Assembly (NCBI GenBank): GCA_030737835.1
Contig: CM060856.1
Location: 3,946,781 to 4,010,780 of the forward strand
Origin: Acorus gramineus
Taxonomy: Eukaryota > Streptophyta > Magnoliopsida > Acorales > Acoraceae
Length of the DNA stretch: 64,000 nt
Direction: 5' to 3'
The notes beneath the pieces were generated by a model. It was not told the DNA's origin and did no database searches. It saw only the letters and a program-made list of their open reading frames with translations. Positions 21,801 to 34,414 of this stretch are shown here, one piece after another (position 1 is the first letter of the stretch; every line of letters starts with the position of its first letter). The position numbers and the translations under genes are program-made.

Positions 21801-23648
21801 AGACGTCGTTTGATAAACTATTATATGTGACACAATTAGTTTATTAAACCTACAAGGACTATTGGGCGGAAGTAGTTGGTTTGCTAATTGACAGCTTTGG
21901 TAACAAACGGCCTGCATTACACCTTTGTGAGAGCTTTCTTGTCTATTTAATCTGATTTTTGAAAAATGACCTCGAATCTATTTTCTAATACTCAATATGT
22001 TTTTACTTATTTTTTTAAACTATATATTATCAAGGACCCCTTCGTCTTTAGAATTGGAAAATTTCACATATTCATCAGGAAGGGAGCTCCCCTATTGACA
22101 TTTTAGCTTATTTTCAATTCGCGGGGTGAAACATCTATCCTACCTCTCAATTCTGGCAGGAATTGCGAACAACATTCGATCTTGATAAGGATGGTACCCT
22201 GTATACCTGACGTAGAAGATGATTGTCACTCATTTTTGGTACTTCATTAAAATGTAACTTGTTTTCAAAGGGATGCAGGATTTACTCTCCTTCTCCCCCT
22301 CTGGAAGCAAGGTTCTCTCTGATGTCTCTTTCTTTGCTTAGCATAGCATACTAATGTAGTATAGTCATGGACCGTTCGATCAACATTGAGGACTACCAAA
22401 TGGATGATGATGATTGATTTACAATTTTAGTAATTTTTGAATGATTTATTTTCTATTTTTAGAATCTGAATTTAAATTTATATTTAAATTTTTTAATCTG
22501 ATTTCGAATTTGGATTTAATTTGGATTTAGTTAGATTTATTTGTGATTTGAAAGTTTTAGAGATTTGTTGAGATTCTAGTTTGTTAGGACTCTCTATTCT
22601 ATAAATAGCTTTGTAATCACAGAATTTTTATTTTCTCTATTGTATTTTGTTATCCTAGGAGAATTATCAAATACATAGATTTTCATCGTTTCTGGTATTC
22701 TTAGGAATCAACAGACTTGTTGAAGCCCATTGTCCTGGTATTCTTTGCAAATCAGCAACATCATTGAAGCGTGGAGCACCACCATCACTTTGAGTATCCA
22801 TTATTTTCAGAAGTCACGGCACAACTTCTAGATTATCAATATCAAAATTGTATAAAAAGCTACAGGCACTCAAGGTGGACCCTAGTTGCATAAAATTCAC
22901 AGGTAAATCACGTCATCAAATGCTTGGACTATATCACCAACTTCTTCAATCAAACTCGAGTTATCAAATACAATTTTGATTACCAATAAAAAAAATTGTT
23001 TTGCCTTATTTTTTAAAACTATATAATTATCTAATCATATACATTATAACAAATAAATTATATAGTCAATTTTTTTTATTTTTTTGTGTTAAATGGTTAT
23101 ATTACTATTAGCGAGAAAGGTGTACAAATATTCCCCACATGCTTTAGCATGGCGGATGGGACACCCTCCCCTTTACGGGATGTCGTGTGGTCGAATTGGC
23201 AGAAGAAAAAAAAATGGTTTAGTCTCTGGAGACTGGTTACTGCATCCCTTTGGACTGATTGTTAGAGGTCTAGTGGCCCCTTCTCTATGCTCTGAATGGA
23301 TGCAGAGCCTTTATATATATATATAAAGTGTATGCAAATAGTTTATAGGGCAGCAACTCACTAATTTTGAGGCAAAAGAACTGGAATAGAAGAAGCACCC
23401 TAAGAACTACGCCTATCATTTTGTCTGTTCCCCTATATTAGGACAACATTCCATAGAGAGAAAGGTAGTTAATATTCCCAAGAGGATAAAGATGGATAAG
23501 CCATGTTGAGGTCTGATTTGACCTGTTAGTTCACCCTTAGCCTCTCATAGTCTCATTTTAGCAAATGTACAGTATCCCTTTAGCATCTGATATAAACTTT
23601 AAGTCGAGCAATGTGGCTGAGAATCTTTTCCAGTTTTATTATTATTAT
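21801..23648. other. AT-rich spacer with LTR-like and unidentified segments
   Basis: No gene is supported. 22450-22760 looks like a weak LTR or promoter piece, with a TATA-like CTATAAATAG near 22600 followed by a T-rich stretch. 23090-23330 has a short GC-richer segment with a GTCGAATTGG motif and a (TA)n tail that weakly resembles a SINE; I could not confirm it. 23636-23648 is a (TTA)n run at the edge of the next LTR. Confidence 0.5.
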
Positions 23649-24482
23649 TGTAGGAGACCAAATCCGCCACAAAATGGAATAAGGAATAAGATTGCATAAG
23701 TATGAGAGTAAAGCGTAGATACGTCAATTTGATTACAAGCGATCCGGAAGGGGAAAGCTCAAGGGCCCAAATTACCCCATGAGTTAAGCAGGCCCATCTT
23801 CCTCATCAGGTCGGGCAAATGATATTGCCCGATCAGGTCCAGTCGGACTCTCACACAGGTTGAATGTTTAATTCCTAGCTGTCCAAGGACAGACACATGA
23901 CGTTGCCCAACCAAGTCAAGATGGCTGAATACAAAAGTTTCGACCAAAAGTATGAGCTGTACAAACCACAATACCCGAATTGAAATACAGGTTGGCCATG
24001 CATCTATCTCAGTAAAATAATGGTTAGCCAAAGGAATATTCCCTGACATGGGAGAAAGGACTAGATGTCAGAGAATTAGTTGCAATATGTCAATCCCTAG
24101 GTGACACGTGTCCACATATCCTGGAGCCATGTGGATATTCCATTTCATGATACACTCACCCCTCCCAAGGCAAAGCTCGGCACGCCCCTTCTCTAGTATA
24201 AAAGGAGAACATCTCCCCCCTCTCAAGGTATGCACTCTCGCCCCTACTAATGCTCATGAATTCCAAGATTTTCTTCTCATGGAGAAATAACTAACTTGAG
24301 TGTCAGAGAGGCGTTAGCCAGGTGTTTGCAAGTTGAAGAAGAAGGAAGAAGGTGAGTGGAAGAAACTTGCTCTGTATCGACACGGGAAGAAGTTAACGGC
24401 AACATCTTCTCGAACCTACATCAAAAGCCCGGATTCATGTTGATCTGGCCCAGAAGTGGAGGACCAGATTTCATCCACCACA
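23649..24482 (+). repeat. 5' LTR of Tat-like gypsy element, plus strand
   Basis: The 834-bp repeat starts TGTAGGAGACC and ends CATCCACCACA, followed at once by a primer site. It contains a TATA-like GTATAAAAGG near 24198-24207. It is homologous to the inverted LTR at 49745-50597. No matching 3' LTR in plus orientation exists in the window. Confidence 0.9.
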
Positions 24483-24485
24483 AAT

Positions 24486-24495
24486 TGGCGCCGTT
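24486..24495 (+). other. Primer-binding site, TGGCGCC type
   Basis: TGGCGCCGTT lies three bases after the LTR end. This type is usual in non-chromoviral plant Ty3 elements. Comparison with the minus-strand partner suggests about 30 bp following it were lost between short GCCGT repeats. Confidence 0.85.
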
Positions 24496-24516
24496 CCCAA
24501 CTTAAAAACTAAGAAA

Positions 24517-26065
24517 ATGGTGATGACTAGAACTCGGTCGACAATTCAAGAGCAAGTCGCAGATGACGGCCACGTGACACCTGAAGATCCACCTATGCAC
24601 CAAGGACAAGCTGTTGGAGGATCTACTTCGCAACACCCGACACTGGAGGCGGGCCGCAACTTTGCTAAGGAGCTTGAGGAGATGAATCAGAGATATCATC
24701 ATCTCGAGAACGTGATGGAGGAGTTCCTGAAGCGACCAGGCGTCGCACTACCACCACCTCCCATGGAAGTACAAAATCTGGAGGCTCTTATCGGAATAGA
24801 GGACGATATGCGAGATCAGGACTGGCAGAGTCGACGGGCCAATGACAGGAGTGACGAATAAGTGTACTCCTTTGTAGGGGAGCATAAGCGACAATAAAAA
24901 GAACTTGCCTGGTTAGCCTTTCCACGTGAGGCAACCCAAGCTAGATAAGGAAGAGCATCACAACCACTCCCCGCATCGGGAGCAAAGAGGTAGGCGCATG
25001 CCACCCCAACAACTGTCTAGGCGTGGTCGCTTCCGAAGTCCCAGCTGTTATTCGACATCATCGATGACGACTATGAAGGAGAACGACCTGGTCGGACAAG
25101 GAGAATGTATAGGAGCGAAATGACAAACACCCACGATCGTGACTTCATCGCTAGAGCATTAAGGGGGTTTGAATCCCCATTTGTTCAAAACAACTTGCAC
25201 AGTACTCCACCCAAGAAGTTTGTCTAGCCCAAGTTTCATCTATACAATGGAACCATTGACCTGTTTGACCATGTGCTGAGTTTCAGGCACGCCATGGCCC
25301 TGTACGAACAATACAACAAGCTCATGTGTAGAATGTTCCCTTCCAGTCTGGAGGGGGCAGCGCTCAGTTGGTTCCATCAAATTCCCAGCGGATCAATCCG
25401 ATGTTTTGAGGAACTCGGAACTCTTTTCACCGAGCATTTCATATGCAGTCGGAAACAGAAAAAGGACCTAGGCAACCTCATGAAGGTGCACATGCAACCT
25501 GGAGAATCAATTCGGTGTTATGTTGACCGCTTCCGCCTCCTCATGTTCGAAGTCGATAAGTGTGGCATTCTAGAACAGGCTACCCCCAAAGCATGAACTA
25601 AGAAATTCCCTGGTGAAAAAGGTTCTTGAGTCGCTGAATGAGCTGATGTGCCGAACAGAGAAGTAAGCCAAGGTGGAGGATGACGCCACTTCTTCACGAC
25701 CGCAAGCAGCGGCGGTCTCCAAGAACCCTCCAATAAGAGAGGATAAGGGACGCAAACCACGGGGTGACACGAAAAGAAATTTGACAACTAATGAAGTCAG
25801 GGAGCGCCTGTACACCAAGTTTACTATGCCTCTTGTTCAAATCCTTGAGAAGATAAAGGATGCGCCCTTCTTTCTATGGGCGCCCCCGATGAAAGGTGAT
25901 CTAACCGCCAGGGATAAGGGCCTCAAGTGCGATTATCACAGGGATTATGGACATCAGATGGAGAAATGCCGAAACATTAAAAGGATTCTTAGACACCGAA
26001 GAGGGAAAGAGACCCAAGAAACATGTAATCGTCGTAGCACCGTCACATGCGGCAGGAGTAATTGA
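24517..26065 (+). pseudogene. Tat-like gypsy Gag, degenerate
   Basis: Starts at ATG 24517 (MVMTRTRS), shortly after the primer site. The first 115 residues are open (to 24861) and include a VMEEFLKRPGV motif and a proline run. After stops, a capsid-like section spans about 25130-25600 (PPKKFV, FRHAMALYEQYN, ALSWFHQIPSGSI, FICSRKQKKDLGNLM). A knuckle-like CDYHRDYGHQMEKC lies near 25929-25970 (CX3HX3GHX4C variant usual in this lineage). Stops near 24860, 25227, 25595 and 25667 disable it. Confidence 0.87.
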
Positions 26066-26880
26066 CATGATCTGTGGAGGGCTACCAACTTTGAAAGATC
26101 CCAAATCGGTCAAGCGAGTTAAGAAGAGGAGCCTGGGTCGTATCAAAGTTTTACAAGTCAATCAGGCAGCTCGATTGATTACCAAAAGGACAAAGGTGGA
26201 GGATCTGGGGCTCATTACCTTTTCTGATGATAATTTAGCCGATGTCACCATACCACATAGTGACACTCTCGTGATCACCTTGCGTATAGCAAATTATGAT
26301 GTCAAAAGAATACTAATTGACATTGGAAGCTCAGCTGATATTTTGTTCATGCAATCCTATCTCAAAATGGGTCTGAAACACTCTAGTCTGGAGCCAATGC
26401 ATGATCCGCTGATTGCTTTTAACGGGAGCTAAGCCGTCCCTGTAGGGCGGATAAGCTTACCCGTATGGGCAGGACAAGAAACAGTCATGACAGTGTTCAC
26501 TGTCATTGACTTCCCCTCCCCCTACAATGCCATCATGGGCAAAACCTGGTTAGGGGTGATGAAGGCCATACCCTCAACTTATCACTAGAAGCCGTGCTTC
26601 CCAACCTCTCACGGAATTATGGAAATACGAAGCGACCAATCTATTGTAGAAAGGTGTTTTGCCATCGCCACTTCCGGTAAAGCTCTAGCTGAGGAGAAAG
26701 CTAGAGGTGTAGGTGACATACACCCAAAGAGATAGCAATTACTGGCGGATCGGGTGAAGGCCGATGAGGCCGACCCTATACTGCCAAGAGGGTAGTTGAA
26801 GACCTGGAGAAAATCTTTATTAACCCCTTTGAAACAGAGAAGTATTTCCTTATCGGTACTGCATTAAGTCAAAACGAGAG
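26060..26880 (+). pseudogene. Gypsy protease remnant
   Basis: The frame at 25947-26432 runs into an aspartic protease domain with the motif RILIDIGSSADILF near 26305-26347 (usual D-T-G-S), preceded by ITFSDDNLADV and followed by HDPLIAFNGS. A stop at 26430 and shifts follow; weak similarity continues through VFTVIDFPSPYNAIMGKTWL near 26490-26550. Confidence 0.85.
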
Positions 26881-28631
26881 AGAAAGTTTGATCAATCTGC
26901 TCCACGAGCACATCGACGTATTTGCATGGAAGCAGTCCGATATACCGGGCATCAATCCAGATGTGGTCTATCACCAGTTGTGGATCTCACTTATTGTACG
27001 GCTTGTCAAGCAACGGCAAAGGCGAGTAGCCCCAGTCCACGCCAAAGCAATTAAGGAAGAAGGGGAGAAGCTCTTGACTGCAGGGTTCATCCGGGAAGTG
27101 CAATATCCTGACTTGCTATCCAACATCGTGGTGGTGCCTAAGAAGAATAATTATTGGCGAGTTTGCGTTGATTTCACTGATTTGAACAGTGCTTGCCCAA
27201 AAGATAGCTTTCCCCTTCCTAAAATTGATCAGTTGGTAGACGCCTCCTCTGACAATGAGCTAATGAGCTTCATTGACGCATACTCTGGGTATCATCAGAT
27301 TCTAATGTATGAGCATGACGTAAAAAAACCGCGTTTATCACCCCAATGGGCACCTATTGCTACACAGTTATGCCCTTTGGACTGAAGAATGCGGAGGAAA
27401 CATATCTGCGGCTGATCACAAAGATGTTCAAGCAGTAGATCAGGACGATTGTTGAAGTCTATATAGATGACATGTTGATAAAAAGTGAGAAACGGGGAGA
27501 TCATTTGGAACACATTAAAAAGGCCTTCGGGGTGCTCTGTAGTTATCGGATGAAATTGAATGCATCTAAGTGTTCCTTTGGGGTTGAGTCGAGTAAGTTC
27601 CTTGGTTTTCTGACTACACACCGTGAGATAGGAGCCAACCCCAACCAGATCAAGGCCGTATTAGAAATGGACCCACCAAGGAACAGGAAGGAAGTTTAGA
27701 AGCTGATCGAGAGACTGGCAGCCCTGGATCGATTTATCTCAAAGGCCACCAAGAGAAACCATCCATTTTTAAGCTACTTAGAAAGGCTGAAAAATTTGAC
27801 TAGACCCCCGTATGTTAGTCGGCTTCAACGAGCTCAAAATGTATCTTGCATCACTACCGTTGCTAATGAAACCAGCCCTGGGTGAGTCGTTATACCTTTA
27901 CAATATAGCCTCTAACAACGTAGTCAGTTCGGCCATTATAAAAGAGCATTAGGTGTTGCAATAGCCGGTTTACTACATCAGCAAAATCTTTGTGTGTACC
28001 AGAATCCTGGTACCTTTACCTTGAAAAAATCGCTTATGCCATTCTCATATCTTCAAGGAAGCTCAGGCATTACTTTGTCTACCATTCAATTAACGTGGTG
28101 ACCGACTAACTCCTCAAGCTAATCCTCAGGAAGGCTAACATCACGGGGCGGATGCTAATATGGGTGATTGAGTTGTCCTATTTTGATCTCCAGTACATCC
28201 CGAGAAGTGCCATAAAAGGACAAGTTTTTGTCCGACGTATTGGTAGACTTGACCACGTCATCCTTGGAAGTTTTTCTGGTGGACGACCAAGAAGCAGTGG
28301 CTGGCCCCACATGGACTTTGAACGTTGATGGAGCCTCTAATCGCAAAGGCGCATGGGCTGGCCTAGTCTTGCGAAACATCGATGGGTTTTCTGTTTGAAC
28401 ATGTTGTAAAGCTGGGCTTCCGAGCCTCCAACAATGAGGCAGAATATGAAGTGCCTATTACCATATTGGAGCTTGCGATCCACCTCGACGTAAGAATTGT
28501 TGACATGTTCAGTGATTCACAACTAGTGGTGTTCCAAAGTACCGGGGAGTACAAGACCCGGGATGAACGAATGGCAGCATACCAAGCGAAAGTACAACAC
28601 CTACTCTCCTAATTCAAGTCGGCCACTACCT
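26881..28631 (+). pseudogene. Gypsy RT and partial RNase H, truncated
   Basis: RT is open at 26888-27385 (FAWKQSDIPGI, KKNNYWRVCVDFTDLN, FPLPKIDQLVDA, SFIDAYSGYHQI), shifts frame near 27370, and continues with VMPFGLKNAEE and the catalytic box YIDDML at about 27460-27477. RNase H follows with WTLNVDGASN near 28312, NNEAEYEV near 28430 and DMFSDSQLVVFQ near 28500. Similarity ends about 28631, before any integrase. It is a 5' fragment of an element of the same group as the minus-strand one. Confidence 0.88.
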
Positions 28632-31480
28632 TATATTATTGCGCGGTGAATCCTTATAATGGTTTGATTTAACGTTGATGAAAGTGATTCATGCATGTGT
28701 GTGTATGCGTTATTTGTTTATTTTTATTACATGCTACTACCTTTGCATGCTACTGTTTGCCTGGTTTGTCTTTCCAAGGCGGGCTTTACAGGTCCAGCTT
28801 TTCAAGTCCGGCTTTACAGGTCTGATTTTTCAGGTAGGGCTTTACAGGTCTGGCTTTATTTGTAGTCGTTGATTATTCTTCTTGGCCGTTTGATCCAACT
28901 ATGTAATCATAAAGAACCTGAACACGCGATCTTGCGTATCTTCTTCTGTCAAGGATCTACGAAAAACTTTACACGTGGCGCTAAGGCGGGATATTTAAGG
29001 CGTTTGAATTTTGCTATCATGATTAGGGTTGCCGTTTTTCCTCTAGAAACCCCAACCGCCATTCCTCGGTCAGTCAAAAAGACGTGCCGTCTCTGTGGCA
29101 CTGTCAGTGCCTCTCAAATAGGAGCTCAATGATTTCATGGGGAGAGAGATAATCAAGTCTTCCGCCTTCGAACAAGGTACTGTTCTTGTCTTCGTCCTTT
29201 GTTTTCTTCTCTAGCATACCCGACTTCGTAATCGATTTGCACTTTCATTTAAGTCCTTTTCGTCTGCTAAGAGGAGACGGCTTTTGTTTTGGAAAACTCT
29301 TAATCTTCATCTTCATCCGGCACAATGCAATCCCAATTTCTTTAGAATTTTAATGTGTTATGTAGCATTCAATAGGGATTTAAATATGGATTTAGGCGTT
29401 CCTGAGATAATGTACACATACGAGCTTAGGAAGTCTGGCAGAGGTTATCATTTTCGGGCCAGGGACTCCAAACAGAAGTTCATAGATGAATTGCTGGACT
29501 CGAAAAAGAACTGGTCTGACAGCAAATTGATTGTTCTGTCTGGTAATTGAGAGTTTGGTGAGGCTCCCAAAGATATATGGAAGGTCCTCTGATTCATTCT
29601 GATTTCCCCGATTGGTTGGACAGTACTACTTAGTTTAAGCATATGTGATTCTTATCTCAGTCTTTCGTGTTTGTTGTTGCCTATTTTAAATTGCACCCTT
29701 TTTTGGTTAAGCTTCTGCAGCAAACTCTCGTCCATCTCAGGAGTTGGTGAAGTGGGAGCATATACGAGTCGCTTTGAAAAGAAGTGAAAAAATCTTTTTC
29801 AGAATTCTTGGTTGGGACAACCCCAACCCTAGTAGCACTCGCCGACTTGGGCCTCGCTTGGGTGACATTTTCACGGCCCCACCTTTCCCTCTTGCCAAAC
29901 AGACCTCTCCTTCACCTCTGCACGTGAGATCAGCTAGAGGAGGATTTGAAACCTCCTTTTACCTTAGGATTTAGTGACCCAATGGCAACTGAGAGTTCTT
30001 CCAGTGGTGCCCGACACGGTTCACACTCTCGCAGGGAATCTAAGAGCAGTCCTAAGCCAGGGGAGAAGTCGGGGCCTAGCTTTGTTGGGAGGATAGTCCT
30101 AAACTCCAGCGAGAAGGAGAAGAGGGTTAGGCTGGTAGCACTTCAGCCTGAAATAGACAGACGATCGGGAAATATTGGCAAGATTCCTGGTCCTGAAAAG
30201 AGGAAACCATCGCCGACCAGGCAGGCTGCAAGTACCCCGACCAAGAAGAGCAGGCAAACGGTGGTCGGTCAACCGTCATCGACTCCAAAGTCTCTACCAT
30301 TTGCCCCCAGTGCCCCTCTTAGTAAGGGAAAAGAAATTGTTCCAACCTTTCAATCACCACCCCGACCTAGCTTCAGGTGTTTCTGCCTGCCCCCAAGACC
30401 AAGATGCACCTATTCGGGTTTCTGACTCTGGTATGAAAGATCGCAAGGTTTCCATTGGTCTAATGAATTCTGTCATTCTTGAGAAGGACAGAACTCTTGC
30501 AGACATTGTATCTGCTTTAGAGACAGGGTCAATTCTGTAGAGCATGGCCTACCAGGTATGTCTTCCTTGTTATGGCTCGTATTCTAGAAAAATTTTTAAA
30601 ATGCATTTCTCATGGTTTTTGTAGTGTGATGCAGCTTAACATTTACTCCAGCATGGTAGGTCGTAAATATGACCAAATTATTGGTGACGCCATGAAGGCA
30701 ATTCGAGAACGTGATGGGGAACGAGTATCTTGGGAGAAGGCCGAGGCCGACCTGAAAAGCACCCAGGAAGAACCTTCTCGAGCAATTGAAAAATTTAAAA
30801 AGAATTTTAAAGAGATTTCTGAGGCCTTGGAGAAGGAGCAAATAAAAAAGGCCCGTATCATTTCCAAGGCCGAACAGAAGAAGAAAGAAATGGAGTTGGA
30901 TTTTGAAATCCAAATTCTTGAGAAAGTGCAGGGGCATTTGGACCGGATTGAAAGGAAGGCTGCGGAGGCCATCGCAGTTGGATACGACAGGGGCTACCAC
31001 AAGGGCTTCCAAGACTGTAGGGATGGTGTGTCCGAGCCAGGCCCGGAGATAGTTATTCAAGTGCTCGGGCCCCAACTCCTTGAATCCGATGCTGACATTA
31101 ACAAGGATGGAACCCCGGATTCGATTTCCCCCTCCCAACAGAAAAAAATGCCCAGTCAGGTAACCAGTTTCCTCCGTTGTACCTTATCGGATATAATTGA
31201 TGTTGATGAATTTCCTTCCTTTGGTCGGCTTGATAATTCTTCTGCCATGAAGTCGGAGGTTGCGAATGTTGCAGGGGCAAAGAAAGAGCCTACCAAGAAC
31301 ATCACGGAGGTAGAAGTTTGCCCCTCCGTTGTTGAAGCGTCTGAAGCTATAGTTCATATGAACGAGGTACTAGTAACCCTCACAGGCGGAGTTGATGACC
31401 ACGATGACACCGAGGACATCTCTGCTGCCCTAACCCGTCGAGCTTCTTCAAAGTGTGATGCGGGGAGGGTTTAATTCGGA
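28632..31480 (+). pseudogene. Gypsy-type transposon-domain ORF (PF04195-like) with coiled coil, degenerate
   Basis: Plus-strand sequence between the two facing elements. 29284-29590 resembles the plant putative gypsy type transposon domain (NPNFFRILMCYVAF, then SGRGYHFRARDSKQ and KNWSD). 29981-30425 is a basic, Ser/Pro-rich, low-complexity stretch starting MATESSSSG. 30572-31474 (300 aa open) has a long charged coiled coil (about residues 55-145) ending in GYHKGFQDCRDGV, as in C-terminal parts of this family. A possible GT-AG intron lies at 30557-30624. Stops at 29548 and elsewhere break it. It is antisense to the minus-strand Tat element, downstream of its pol, as with extra ORFs in some Tat elements. 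The family call is by motif resemblance only. Confidence 0.55.
28780..28862 (+). repeat. Short GGCTTTACAGGTC repeats
   Basis: Four imperfect copies of a roughly 20-bp unit (GGCTTTACAGGTC followed by a T/C-rich step) lie just upstream of the degenerate ORF. They could be promoter-region repeats; nothing more can be said. Confidence 0.6.
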
Positions 31481-31879
31481 ATCTTGAGAGAGTTTTTATT
31501 TTTTATTTTTCTTCCTTAAAAACTCATGGTTTGATCGTTTTATAGCATGAATGCCAGCTTATTGTATGGTGGATTTGTATGGACAATTTTCCTTGCTTTT
31601 GACTTTTGGTTTACTCTTTGGTACTCATTCTTTATCCCATCTTTTGATAATTCTATTTAAATAATATCTTTTAATGCTGCCATTGCTTAGAGATGATATG
31701 TGTCGTCCTTCCTTGGATGCGTTTTGGATTTATGCTTCTTTTTGTTTTAGAAGTCATGGATTGTTTCTGTCCTTTTATATATATATTTTTTACGTCTGAC
31801 GTCACCCCTTGAACGCATGTATTGCAGGTGATCTGTGTTTGTTTTGCCGTTAAGGCTAATGTGTGACCTCTGGTCTGAG

Positions 31880-32370
31880 TAGAGTTGAGTGCTACCTAAT
31901 CAATGAATAGAGCAAAGCTCCTAGTACACCCTCCGTAAATGGAATAGGGTGTTGTTCATCTTTCACAAGTGGAGCATGGCTCCTCACGACCTCACTCGTG
32001 TCCCAGCCCATAGAGTGCGATTAAGTTTTGGTGCAAGTGGGGCTCTGCCCCGCGCGACCTCTTTCTTCTGAGGGGTAGGAGAGTGCTAACGTGCTAAGCG
32101 AATAGGGCCGAAACCCCTCGTGAGCTCCGATTTTTGAATGTCTGAGTGCAATTCACTTAATAAGTTTGAGCTATGCTCCTCGTGACCTCTCTCCCTATCA
32201 TGGAAGTTCAGAGTGCTGCTTGTCTTACCCTATGGGAGATGCATCTCCCGTGATATTTTTTGAGAGATTTGAGGCGCTGCCAGTTGAACCAATGGGGCAC
32301 TCCCTTTAGCAACCTCCGGTCTTATTGATGACAGAGTGCAACTAGTTTTCACAGGTGGAAGCATGCCCTT
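31880..32370. repeat. Degenerate tandem repeats, about 75-95 bp unit
   Basis: Units share a GAGTGC block followed by an AAGTGGAGC(A/T)TGGCTCCTC block and (A/G)TGACCTC. They begin near 31886, 32017, 32083, 32147 and 32210. The array lies between the end of the minus-strand pol and the antisense ORF, so it is probably part of the element's 3' untranslated region. Confidence 0.65.
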
Positions 32371-32534
32371 TGACCATCTTTATATCACCCGGGGTGATAA
32401 GGTGTACATTCGATGTCCGAGCACCCTTACATCATAACAACTTTTCACTTTGATGTTACTCATACACATATAATTTAGAGAAAAGACAACATATTTCATT
32501 AATGATAATATTTTTTGAGATGGATTATATTCCA

Positions 32535-33057
32535 AGGTTGGAGAATCTCATTTCCGTCCATAGTTTCGAGGTGGTAGGCCCCGTTTGGTCCGACTTGTGC
32601 AACTTGAAGGGGCCTTCCTAATTTGGACTGAGTTTGCTGTCCTTCTTGCTCTTGGTCTCTGGAAAAAATTCCATGAGAACTAAATCACCAACTTGGAAAC
32701 TTCTGCTTGAAACTCGCCGATTATAGTATCGAGATATTTGATTCTGATAGTCTGCCGTCTTTATCACCACAATTTCACTTCTTTCTTCACGGAGCTCTAG
32801 GTCTTGTATCATTTGACTATCATTCGCAGGTCGGTCAAAATCCTGAGTCCAGAGTGTGGGCAGGTTGGTCTCGACTAGTAGGACGGCCTTGATTCCGAAT
32901 GCTAGTGAAAAGGGTCTCTCTCCTATAGGTTTTCTTGAGGTGGTCCTGTTAGATCAGAGGACTGGAGGGAGTTCCTCGACCCACTTTCCCTTGGCATTGT
33001 CAAGCCTTTTCTTTAAACCATTCAAGATGGTTCCGTTTGTGATTTTAGCTTGCCCGT
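32535..33057 (-). pseudogene. Tat-like integrase, C-terminal part
   Basis: Minus-strand end of pol of the element whose 5' LTR is at 49745-50597. It reads [19 protein letters not shown] near 33055-33000, then a section in which 32812-32618 is open: ELREERSEIVVIK, YYNRRVSSRSFQVGDLVL (the GPY/F-like C-terminal module). It is separated from the integrase core by the insertion at 33058-42345; joining the sides restores YPQSNGQA. Confidence 0.88.
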
Positions 33058-33822
33058 TGTTATATATGTGTCACTTTTAGCCTTCTGGTCACCATTGGAG
33101 CATTCTGGCAGTTTTTCAACTTTTTCTTTTTTCTATCGGAACCGCTAAAATTTTAGACTTTTGGCTATCATCATGAGCTTGAGAACTCCGATTGAAAATA
33201 TAACTGCATATTATGTGTCCTGGTGCCATTTCAAGCTACTCACAAAAATTTCATCGAATTCTGGTAACGTTTCAGAATTTCACAGTTCCGAATCGTATCC
33301 GGGTTTTGACCAAGCGAAAAGTCATTGGGAGACTTGACCGAGTCAAAGGTGACTTTGACCAAGTCAAGTTTGACCCTTGACTTGGTCAATTGGTTTTGTT
33401 TGCTAGTGTGGTTGGGTTGACTAGGGTCAAAGTTCACCTAACCTAAATTTTTCTAAGTGTGAGTGAGTGTGTGTGTGTGGCCTTTAAGTCCACGCCCACC
33501 AATAGTTCTTCTTCTTTATTCATTCCTCTCTCTCTCACACACCAAATATCTCATTCCCTCTCTTTAAACCTCCATTTTGACCTAGTAGAAGTGGTGGAAA
33601 AGAAAAATCCTAGAAGAAGGAAAGGAAGGTGAGGACCCGATCTACCTTCCCATGGTTTCATTTTTGCTTTTCCCCTATGTTGACCCCCTCTCATGGCTCC
33701 TTTTCTCCTCTGTTTTTCAGCCTTGCTAGGGCTGAGAAGAGGCTTGGTAGTGGTGGTCTTGTTGGTGGCGTTTCGGTGCGCGAAGAGCACCCGATTTTCC
33801 CTCCCTTCCTTTCCTCCCTTGG

Positions 33823-34414
33823 GTGAGTCCTCTTCCTCCCTTTTTCTTGCGTAGATGCTTGATTAGGATGTGTTTTTGGGTGTGCATTGTATGCATGTGT
33901 GTTGGGGGTGTGGGAGGGCTGAGGAAGGTGGTGGGTAGTCTACGCGCGCAGGCAAAGCAGGCGCGCGTAGTCGGGCACGTTGGGGGCGTGCACGCGTACG
34001 CGCGGACGGGCGGGGGTGCGCGCGGGCATGCGAGCGGAGTTCTGTGCAGGGGCGCAGTACGGGCGGGTAGACGCAGGGCTGGACGCGCGGTGCGCGCGAG
34101 CATGCGCGCGCGCACGGCAGCGTGACTGGGCGTGCGGGCAGGGGCGTAGCATCGCGCTTGGGCGCGCAGGCTGGGGCGCGGCAGTGCGCCCGGGGCGCGG
34201 GGGTGCGTGCGTGCGTGCGCACCCGTGTGTGTGCGTGCGGGTGACCGTGCGCATGGCTGCCATGGGTGCGAGAGGATGTCGGGGCACTCGGGCTTGCGTG
34301 CGTGCGGGCCGTATGCATGCTTGTCCGAGTGTAGGGTATTTCTAGTGTATTTCTAGCGTATTTCTTGTGTATTTGTGTATTTTACTCACCATTTTGATTA
34401 CCCGTGTCTTGCAG
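33823..34414 (+). other. Candidate LTR intron with GC-rich block
   Basis: Donor-like CCTTGG|GTGAGT and acceptor-like TGTCTTGCAG bound 592 bp. The block inside is G-rich on the sense strand (GTGCGCGCG, GGGCGGGGGTGCG). The 36 nt that follow (34415-34450) lead to another donor-like GTGAGTGGG. Confidence 0.5.

Noticed and set aside
23090-23330. SINE or small protein gene
   Set aside because: A GTCGAATTGG motif and a (TA)n tail are suggestive, but no convincing A box or flanking duplication was found, and the 77-codon frame has no recognisable domain.
30596-31138. 180-codon minus-strand frame
   Set aside because: Shadow of the plus-strand coiled-coil frame at 30572-31474.
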